A stretch of DNA of 64,000 bases from assembly GCF_014647215.1 (NCBI RefSeq), contig NZ_BMOT01000009.1, positions 1-64,000 on the forward strand, in the 5' to 3' direction. Below the pieces are notes generated by a model that was given only the letters and a program-made list of their open reading frames with translations, did not search any database and was not told where the DNA came from. The number at the start of each line of letters is the position of its first letter. Within the stretch, counting starts at the first letter, position 1. A program made the translations under genes and the position numbers. This DNA comes from Shewanella aestuarii. GTDB lineage: Bacteria > Pseudomonadota > Gammaproteobacteria > Enterobacterales > Shewanellaceae. Positions 56,212-64,000 of this stretch are shown in pieces.

Positions 56212-56773
56212 CTCGAGTCGTTTAAGTCAGCCGTTGCAGTGTTTAGTGCGCTCGCACTCAAAGTCGCTTAATCGGCGTCATACAGGCTTTTCACTGATTG
56301 AATTAGTCGTGGGGATGTTAGTGATCAGCATCGCTATTGTGATGATGACATCGATGTTTTTTCCGCAGGCCGACAGATCCGTTGAGTCTCTGCACCGGAT
56401 GCGTTCTGCTGAATTAGCCCATTCTGTGATGAATGAGATTTGGGGTAAACGCTATGATCAACAAACCAATCCTAATGGTGGAGTACCAGCGTGTAATACT
56501 GGCACTCCATTAGTACCATGTTCATCAACCTTAGGACCTGATGGTGAAGGACGTGACAATTATAATGATGTAGATGATTATAATGGATTGAATATCAATT
56601 CATTGATGTTCAACTCAAGCCAAACTTACGCTGCGATTTATATTAATTTTGGTCTGAGTGTTGAAGTGAAGTATGTCAACGCTACCACTCAGGCAGCTAA
56701 GCTGATTTCGGTCAATGTCACTACGCCTAGTGGTGAAGTGATTAAGTACCAAGCCGTAAGGAGTAATTATTAA
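56201..56773 (+). CDS. mshD: MshD, minor pilin-like protein
   Basis: MshD is a 190-residue prepilin of PilV/GspI type. The leader is unusually long, 29 residues, with cleavage at Gly29-Phe30 (TG-FSLIELVVGMLVISIAI). A cysteine pair (CNTGTPLVPC) lies near residue 93. It overlaps mshC by eleven bases and its stop overlaps the mshO start by one base. Minor pilins of this group likely prime assembly or form the tip. Confidence 0.87.
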   Translation: MLYNSSRLSQPLQCLVRSHSKSLNRRHTGFSLIELVVGMLVISIAIVMMTSMFFPQADRSVESLHRMRSAELAHSVMNEIWGKRYDQQTNPNGGVPACNTGTPLVPCSSTLGPDGEGRDNYNDVDDYNGLNINSLMFNSSQTYAAIYINFGLSVEVKYVNATTQAAKLISVNVTTPSGEVIKYQAVRSNY

Positions 56774-57612
56774 TGCGAATGATTACTCAATCTAAAGGGG
56801 CAAAGCTAGGCGGTTTTACGTTAGTAGAAATGGTGACGGTTATTCTTATTTTAGGGATAATTGTGGTCGGCGTTAGCAGTTTTGTGATTTTTGGCACGCG
56901 TATTTTTGTTGAATCCAGTGCGGTCGATCAAGTGTTAAGTCAAAGCCGCTTTGGGGTTGAGCGCATGACAAGAGACATCCGCAGCGCTTTACCTAATTCA
57001 GCAAGGTTAATAACGGCTAGTGATGGCAGTTATCAATGTATTGAGTTTGTACCTATCGCAGCAAGTACCTCGTATGTGAGCGCGCCAATAGCACCAGCTG
57101 CCGCAGGTAATACAGTTAGTGCCATAGCAACCAATCAAACCATTGTAGCCGGACAATGGGCGATGATTTACCCGTTAACGGCAACTGAGATTTATAATCC
57201 AACAGGCAGTATCGCTAAACGTTTTTTGATTGCAAACGTTACCACAATCGGTAACCAAGTGGATCTAACTTTAGCAGCCTCAGTGCGTTTTACTGAAGAC
57301 TCACCTCTAAAACGGCTATTTTTAGTTGCTGAGCCCATCAGCTATTGCGTTGAAAAACAAACCAATGGCACTTCAGACTTAACTCGCTATGCAAACTATG
57401 GTTATCGTGCTGATCAGCCCACGCCATCTATAATGGCTAATGGGGTCATAATGGCGCAAAACATTATTAACAACTTGCTTGTTGAACCGGCAATAGTGTT
57501 AACGCCTTCAAGTTTAATAACAAATGCGATAGTGCATGTTGAACCTCGTTTTAGTGTGAATGGCGAATCATTTAAGTATCAACATCAGGTGCAGGTGATC
57601 AATGTTCCTTAA
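56773..57612 (+). CDS. mshO: MshO, minor pilin-like protein
   Basis: MshO is a 279-residue prepilin of PilW/GspJ type. The leader is cut at Gly14-Phe15 (GG-FTLVEMVTVILILGIIVVG). A long beta-rich globular part with two cysteines (near 95 and 194) follows. It overlaps mshP by eleven bases. It belongs to the minor-pilin set mshCDOP. Confidence 0.87.
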   Translation: MRMITQSKGAKLGGFTLVEMVTVILILGIIVVGVSSFVIFGTRIFVESSAVDQVLSQSRFGVERMTRDIRSALPNSARLITASDGSYQCIEFVPIAASTSYVSAPIAPAAAGNTVSAIATNQTIVAGQWAMIYPLTATEIYNPTGSIAKRFLIANVTTIGNQVDLTLAASVRFTEDSPLKRLFLVAEPISYCVEKQTNGTSDLTRYANYGYRADQPTPSIMANGVIMAQNIINNLLVEPAIVLTPSSLITNAIVHVEPRFSVNGESFKYQHQVQVINVP

Positions 57613-58051
57613 ATCATCGATGAAAAGTTCACAAAACGGAAGCGCACTGGTGATTGGTATCTTTGTGCTGATTGTGATGTTTATGCTGGCTGGTAGTTTG
57701 ATCCGCATTGTTGCTGATGGCGATGAAGCTATTTCAATGGAAGTGTGGGGCGCAAGAGCGTTAAATAGTGCCAATAGTGGTGCAGATGCGGCCTTGGCTC
57801 AGTTGTTTCCGTTAAATGGTGGCGCAGCGACGTGCGCCAATGTTAACCCCATATGGACACCTCCTTTAAATGAAGTGGGGTTTCATGGCTGTCGTGTCAA
57901 TATTACCTGCAGCAGTGCAACGGTTAGCACGCTAACTCAGTATCGAATAAACAGTAAAGCGGTTTGTGAAACTGGAGGCTGTGGTAGCGATAGCACTAGC
58001 AACTGTTTGAGGGTACAAAGGCAAGTTGAGGTAGAAGCCCGTGGAAATTAA
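57602..58051 (+). CDS. mshP: MshP, minor pilin-associated protein
   Basis: MshP is a 149-residue protein with a hydrophobic N-terminal helix (about 14-34, GSALVIGIFVLIVMFMLAG) and a periplasmic part with several cysteines, like PilX-type proteins. It has no canonical Gly-Phe cleavage site. Start is set at ATG 57602; a second ATG at 57620 is possible. It overlaps mshO and mshQ. Confidence 0.8.
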   Translation: MFLKSSMKSSQNGSALVIGIFVLIVMFMLAGSLIRIVADGDEAISMEVWGARALNSANSGADAALAQLFPLNGGAATCANVNPIWTPPLNEVGFHGCRVNITCSSATVSTLTQYRINSKAVCETGGCGSDSTSNCLRVQRQVEVEARGN

Positions 58052-61000
58052 GGGATGTTATAGCGTTATTATTCGTTCATTCATCGTGTGTACAATGATG
58101 ATGAATCATGCTTTGGCTTTTGATGTTATTGATGAGTCTTTAATTTGGCCTAAAGTGGCTCAGGGTCATCATCAAGACAATAATAATAGCTGCCATCAAA
58201 TTGCTTCTCCTCAGCTTGCTTTGCAGGGCGGAGCACGCATAAATGGCACATTAGGAGAAGCTCTCGCGTATTGTTCAAACAATGCCGGCTCAGGATTGCC
58301 AAACAATAGTTGCGACACCGCCTTGGGTGGAAACCGTGCGTGTACTGTTACCGGCGCAGATAAGCGAGGGCTAAAATTAGTTGGGAATAATGCTTTCCGA
58401 GCTAGCAGTGGCGTAGGAGGCGGGGTTGGTTCATGTAGCGCGAATCAAAATATTGTTTTGGGGGATACAGGCCAAAATCAATTCAGTAATATTTCACTTT
58501 ATTCTGCCTGTACGCTAACTATGTCTGCTTCGCAGCAGGAATACCGTTTTCAGCGTATTGAAGTTGGCGGCGGGGCAAAGTTAGTCTTTCCTGCGGGTGA
58601 TTACTGGATTAATTCGCTGACGTTAAATCAAAATTCAGAAATTGTGTTGCAAGGTAATGCTCGTATTTTTTTGGGCACCTACACACAGTTAAATGGCGGT
58701 AAAATTAATGCGTCTTACTCCAATGCATTACAACTGATTGCTTATAATAATTTAAATTTAACCTCAGGCGCTATTATTGGTGCTCGAGTATATAGTGATG
58801 AAACCTTAACTATAGATAATAACTCAGTTATTAACGGGCGGGTGAGTTCCAGATATTTAGCAATTAATTCTAACGGTCAAATCAATGATTCAGTTGTCAC
58901 CGCACCCTTTCATATCCAATATGGTAAAGCGACTACCGCAAGTGTGACATTTACCTCGGCTTTTCCTAATGGTGTAAAACCATTGGTGTTTTTGATGCCA
59001 ACGGTTTCGCAAACTAACAGCAATAATGATGGCCCAGCTTCAGTGTTTTTGACTAGTGCTAACGATCAGGGCTTTACCTGGACTCAACAAGAACCGGCAG
59101 ATAGTAGCAATCGATATACCCCGTCTATTAATATGCCTGAAATTCATTGGATTGCGGTGACTCCCGGAACCCATGATTTATCTAATGGCAGCAAATTAAT
59201 CGCGGGTTCAGTTAATTATAATCAGGCCTTATTCGGATCAAATTCACCCTACACCCAAGTAACCTTACCTGCTAGTCAAGATGTGTTATTGAATCAACTG
59301 CAAACTCGCAATAATAATTGCTGGTTTACCAGTACCTCGCAATTTACCTCAACAGGTATAGAGTTGGCGTTAGATACTTCTGAGGTCAGAAGTAATAATA
59401 ACCAATGTCAGCCAGGCAATTTAAATAATACCCAAATACAAAATGAGACGATAGGTTACTTATCCGTGGCATCGGGGAGTGGTGCTATGGTGTTAGGTGG
59501 TGAGAATACCAATTATCATTTTGGTCAAACTCAGACGTTTAATGCAGGTGGAGTAAGAGATCTTAATTATCAGTGTGGTTACACAACACCTTTAATCGGA
59601 TTCACTGTTCCCCCGGTATTAGTCGCTGGTAAGAATAGCCGTAATGGTGGCGATGGTGGGTGGCTACGGCGTTGTCAGTTAACCAATAGTTTGGTCAGTA
59701 TGGTCGTGGACGAAGATACGTATCGTGACTCTGACCGTGGTCATATTTGGGAAAATTATAGCTTTGTTGCTATTGAGCGACTAACTAAAATTAAACAATG
59801 TTTTACTGATGATTTCCAACGTACCGATATTGGTAATGATTGGGTGGTATCAAACAGTGGCGGTGGTTTTACCCCTTCAATAGTGAACAATCGCCTACGG
59901 GTTACAGAAGCTCGTGGTAATCAAGCGACGTCATCCACCTACCAACGTTTATTTCCTGCAGCAAACAATTTAGTTGAAATTGAGTTTGATCACTATGCTT
60001 ATGGCGGCAGTGGTGCCGATGGTATCGCATTTGTGCTTTCTGATGCAGCCGTTACCCCACAGGCCGGTGCTTACGGTGGCCCTTTGGGCTATGGTGCGCG
60101 ATCGAATGTGAATGGTTTTGCTGGTGGTTGGTTAGGGTTTGGTATTGACGAATACGGTAACTTCTCTACAGAGGGCGGACCGGGAGGTCCTGGTAGAAGG
60201 CGTCAGTCGGTTGCGGTTCGAGGCTCTGGAGAAGGCACTGAAGGTTACCCATATTTGCGAGGTTCTTGTAATAATGGCACCACAAATACAGGCGGCAATT
60301 GCCTTAACCCATTAGTGGATAATAATAATGTCACTCCGGCACATCGTTATCGGATAACAGTTGATTCAAAAGTTGTCGGTCAGTCTATTGTTAAAGTTGA
60401 ACGTAATACTGGCTCGGGTTTTGTTGAAATCATTCCTGCTTTTAATGCCGCGGCTATTAGCACTCAAGCGGCCATTCCTGCTGATTTTTTATTGTCATTA
60501 ACCGGCTCAACTGGTGGTGCGACTAACAACCATGAAATAGACAACGTCGAAATTTGTGCGCTGGATTCAAGGCCGATTGGGGTGGTGATTGATCATTTTG
60601 AATTTACCCACAGTGGCAGCGGGTTAACCTGTGGCCCTGAAACATTAACCCTTAAAGCTTGTGCCAATGCCGATTGTAGTCAAACGGTACCAGATTTTGT
60701 TACCGCCACGCTAAGCCCTGCAACGGTCACAGGCGGAGGAGGCTGGGTTGGTGGTAATGTTGTCAGTTTTAGTGGCGGCGCTACTACACTGCAATTGAAT
60801 CGCAATACTGTAGGCACAGTGGTGGTTGATGTAACTGGCTCAACACCTGGTGCTAAACCTTTCAGTCAGACCTTATGCCGTATTGCTGGAAGTGCTGCAT
60901 CTGCTGCTAATTGCACGCTAACCTTTGCTGATAGTGGTTTTATTTTTGATGTGCCCGATAAGTTAGCCAACAAACCTGCGCCAGATATAGTGGTTAGTGC

Positions 61001-62669
61001 GGTTAAAAAGAGTGATATTACCAAGCAATGTATTCCAAGTTTTGCCAATGTGTCTAAAAATGTCGCTTTTTGGAGCACTTATACCAGTCCCTCAGTACCC
61101 ATTAATGGCCAAAATGTGTCAGTAAATGGTACCAGTGTGGGTAAAACAAGCGCGACTGCAACCAATATAGCACTAGCTTTTGATGCTTTAGGTCAGGCGA
61201 AAATTGCGGTGAATTATCCGGACGCTGGCCAGCTTCAACTCGATGCGAGATATACAGGCACAGGCACAGAGCAAGGCTTAACCATGTTAGGTAATGATCC
61301 CTTTGTGAGTTTTCCGGTAGGTTTATGTGTTACCCCGCAAGATGCTGGCGCTCAATGTGTGGCAGGCAACAGCAGTTGTAGTGTGTATAAAAAAGCCGGA
61401 GAGTCTTTTAACTTACTCATTCAGGGTAAAGCTTGGAACTCTGATGCTGATTTAGCCCCAGTTACTCCTGATGGTTTGAAAGGTCGGTATTGCAATAATA
61501 TCAACCTCAACACGCCTAATTATGTTCACAACAGCATAGCTCTTGGTAGTAATGTAGAGGCTCCATCTACTATCTCTGGTGGGGTGCAAGGTACTGTATC
61601 CAATATCAGTTATAACCATGTGGCACAGACAACCAATACCAATACGGTTTCGCAATCAATCAGCGAGGTTGGGGTATTTACCTTTAGCGCCAAAGCGCTT
61701 TCAAGTTATTTAGGCTCAAGTTTTTATAATATACCTTTAGCACGATCAGTTAATATTGGCCGTTTTGTACCAGACAGATTTGTCATCAGTGGTGTGAGTG
61801 TTTTACCTGCCTGTGGCGTGTTCAGTTACATGGACCAAGCGTTTCCTATGGCAATGAACATCAGCGCTTTTAATACCTTTAACAGTGTTACTCAAAATTA
61901 TCGGAATAGCTTTGCCAAAGCTACGGCGCAGTTAGTGGGTGAAAATAGTAATAATGGTACTGAATTGTCAAATCGTCTCAGTAGCTTACCTGTTAATGCG
62001 GCGTCATGGGTAGCGGGTGTGGCAACGGTTGATGCCAGTTATCGCGCTAAATTTACCAGAAGTATTGCCCCGAATGTTGATGGACCTTTTAGTGCATTAG
62101 ATATCGGCGTGAAGGTGTTCGATAATGATACCAACATTGCGTTTGTTGCCGATCCAGACATGCGCGCCGACACCACAGGTAATTGTACTGCGCCAACCAA
62201 TACCTGTGATGCCAAGCGGATCTCAACTCAAGATCTGCGCCATGGTCGTATGCTAATGGACAATACCTATGGGCCTGAAAATGAAATATTGCGCATGCCA
62301 ACCTATGCACAATATTGGGATGGTAGTCAGTGGCTGTTAAATACAAATGATAGTTGTAGCATTATCAATGGCAGTTTGACGGGCACCGAAATCTATACAC
62401 CGGCGAAAGTCACTGGTGAAATTGTGACTCGTACAGGTAATAGTTCGACAGTATTGGCCGGAAAGACATTATTGCTTTGGCAAAATACTGGAACTAAGCA
62501 GTATCGTGGCCAAGTTAACGCGCCTTTAGCTGTTGATAGTTGGCTGCAGTGGTATTGGAACTATGATACCAGCACGCCCAATTTACTGGTTAACCCTCAA
62601 GCAAGCGCATTTTTTGGTCGATATCGTGGCCACGATCGGATTATTTATTGGCAAGAGGTGCGTAATTAA
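58041..62669 (+). CDS. mshQ: MshQ, large secreted adhesin-like protein
   Basis: MshQ is a 1542-residue exported protein at the end of the msh locus. A signal peptide (about 1-27) precedes the mature chain. A polymer-like beta region (about 45-290) comes first. A legume-lectin/LamG-like domain (about 586-841, beginning CFTDDFQRTDIGNDW) would bind sugars. The C-terminal half fits the MshQ-type DUF6701 domain. More than 25 cysteines are scattered through the chain. It likely sits at the pilus tip or surface, as PilY1-like proteins do, but this is inference. Start is GTG at 58041, with GAGGT 8 bases before. Confidence 0.85.
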   Translation: MEIKGCYSVIIRSFIVCTMMMNHALAFDVIDESLIWPKVAQGHHQDNNNSCHQIASPQLALQGGARINGTLGEALAYCSNNAGSGLPNNSCDTALGGNRACTVTGADKRGLKLVGNNAFRASSGVGGGVGSCSANQNIVLGDTGQNQFSNISLYSACTLTMSASQQEYRFQRIEVGGGAKLVFPAGDYWINSLTLNQNSEIVLQGNARIFLGTYTQLNGGKINASYSNALQLIAYNNLNLTSGAIIGARVYSDETLTIDNNSVINGRVSSRYLAINSNGQINDSVVTAPFHIQYGKATTASVTFTSAFPNGVKPLVFLMPTVSQTNSNNDGPASVFLTSANDQGFTWTQQEPADSSNRYTPSINMPEIHWIAVTPGTHDLSNGSKLIAGSVNYNQALFGSNSPYTQVTLPASQDVLLNQLQTRNNNCWFTSTSQFTSTGIELALDTSEVRSNNNQCQPGNLNNTQIQNETIGYLSVASGSGAMVLGGENTNYHFGQTQTFNAGGVRDLNYQCGYTTPLIGFTVPPVLVAGKNSRNGGDGGWLRRCQLTNSLVSMVVDEDTYRDSDRGHIWENYSFVAIERLTKIKQCFTDDFQRTDIGNDWVVSNSGGGFTPSIVNNRLRVTEARGNQATSSTYQRLFPAANNLVEIEFDHYAYGGSGADGIAFVLSDAAVTPQAGAYGGPLGYGARSNVNGFAGGWLGFGIDEYGNFSTEGGPGGPGRRRQSVAVRGSGEGTEGYPYLRGSCNNGTTNTGGNCLNPLVDNNNVTPAHRYRITVDSKVVGQSIVKVERNTGSGFVEIIPAFNAAAISTQAAIPADFLLSLTGSTGGATNNHEIDNVEICALDSRPIGVVIDHFEFTHSGSGLTCGPETLTLKACANADCSQTVPDFVTATLSPATVTGGGGWVGGNVVSFSGGATTLQLNRNTVGTVVVDVTGSTPGAKPFSQTLCRIAGSAASAANCTLTFADSGFIFDVPDKLANKPAPDIVVSAVKKSDITKQCIPSFANVSKNVAFWSTYTSPSVPINGQNVSVNGTSVGKTSATATNIALAFDALGQAKIAVNYPDAGQLQLDARYTGTGTEQGLTMLGNDPFVSFPVGLCVTPQDAGAQCVAGNSSCSVYKKAGESFNLLIQGKAWNSDADLAPVTPDGLKGRYCNNINLNTPNYVHNSIALGSNVEAPSTISGGVQGTVSNISYNHVAQTTNTNTVSQSISEVGVFTFSAKALSSYLGSSFYNIPLARSVNIGRFVPDRFVISGVSVLPACGVFSYMDQAFPMAMNISAFNTFNSVTQNYRNSFAKATAQLVGENSNNGTELSNRLSSLPVNAASWVAGVATVDASYRAKFTRSIAPNVDGPFSALDIGVKVFDNDTNIAFVADPDMRADTTGNCTAPTNTCDAKRISTQDLRHGRMLMDNTYGPENEILRMPTYAQYWDGSQWLLNTNDSCSIINGSLTGTEIYTPAKVTGEIVTRTGNSSTVLAGKTLLLWQNTGTKQYRGQVNAPLAVDSWLQWYWNYDTSTPNLLVNPQASAFFGRYRGHDRIIYWQEVRN

Positions 62670-62696
62670 GCAGATATTTTTCTGATTAAAGTTTTT
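62665..62696 (+). terminator. Weak terminator after mshQ
   Basis: TTAA-G-CAGA pairs with TCTG-A-TTAA around a T-rich loop, then AGTTTTTCC. The stem is imperfect. Confidence 0.4.
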
Positions 62697-62847
62697 CCTA
62701 CGGACGATTTCGGGGTTTTAAGCGCTGTTTTAAAAAAAATATAGCCAGATTAGCAATTGTTAACCCTCCCGGTCTTGTAGATTGCGGGTGTGATTGATAA
62801 AGTTAGCTGATTTTTCTTTCTTCTGACTTCACAGAATACAGGCCTGA

Positions 62848-63900
<1,053 letters not shown>

Positions 63901-63978
63901 TCAACCCATTAGGCGGTGGTGTTTGTTAGCGCGTAGCCATTGGTAAGTACGACTATCAAGCACACCGCGTAATTTTAT

Positions 63979-64000
63979 ATGAAACCAATTTTTGTACGTG
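63979..64000 (+). CDS. mreC: MreC, N-terminal fragment (truncated by the window end)
   Basis: Seven codons starting at ATG 63979 read MKPIFVR, matching the start of MreC (E. coli begins MKPIFSR), in the expected place after mreB. The rest lies beyond the window. Confidence 0.8.

Noticed and set aside
44036..62669. Type II secretion system
   Set aside because: The ATPase, secretin, platform and pilin-like genes resemble it, but gene order, the MshEN-type ATPase, the MshI-type protein and mshQ identify MSHA.

Overview
The window looks like a chromosomal segment of a marine gammaproteobacterium of the Shewanella type. The reasons are the gene order (mutT-yacG-zapD-coaE-pilDCBA next to nadC-ampDE-pdhR-aceEF-lpdA-acnB, and a complete MSHA pilus locus ending beside mreB), the protein sequences, and a moderately AT-rich composition. 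This genus call comes from recognition, not from a search. I see no insertion sequence, prophage, CRISPR array or tRNA gene. Most of the window is conserved core genome, so the novelty is in repeats, regulatory sites and a few poorly known proteins.

Layout. (1) 1-600: the 3' end of a 23S rRNA gene, an internally deleted 5S rRNA gene, and three tandem 124-bp units. Each unit carries a Rho-independent terminator and a 5S 3' half. (2) 783-7425, minus strand: mutT, yacG, zapD, coaE, pilD, pilC, pilB and the major type IV pilin pilA. (3) 8139-10679: nadC (minus), then ampD and ampE (plus), for NAD synthesis and peptidoglycan recycling. (4) 10885-17974: pdhR-aceE-aceF and lpdA, the pyruvate dehydrogenase complex, with a perfect PdhR operator before pdhR and a perfect FNR/EtrA-type box before lpdA. 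(5) 18165-25708: a 1483-residue sensor with a propeller, PAS, GGDEF and EAL domains, a patatin-type autotransporter, and a HAD sugar phosphatase. (6) 26110-29828: acnB with a CRP-like site, then a 17-unit heptamer repeat just upstream of an exported protein of unknown function.

(7) 29892-37147, minus strand: a DUF971 protein, hslU, hslV (sigma-32 promoter), ftsN, argS and priA. (8) 37247-39449: two neighbouring exported proteins that share a FimV-like domain with a cysteine pair. (9) 39598-41444: rpmE and a short malic enzyme. (10) 41786-62669: the MSHA (type IVa) pilus locus mshH, mshI, a PilN-like gene, mshJKLMNEGF, mshBACDOP and the 1542-residue mshQ. (11) 62851-64000: mreB and the first codons of mreC.

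How the parts fit. The window encodes two type IV pilus systems: PilA-D, and MSHA with its own ATPase, platform and secretin. The only prepilin peptidase gene here, pilD, probably serves both. MSHA is linked to c-di-GMP through the N-terminal domain of MshE. The GGDEF-EAL sensor could make or break down c-di-GMP, while MshH looks like an enzymatically inactive CsrD relative. Central carbon genes carry recognisable sites for pyruvate (PdhR), anaerobiosis (FNR/EtrA) and cAMP (CRP).
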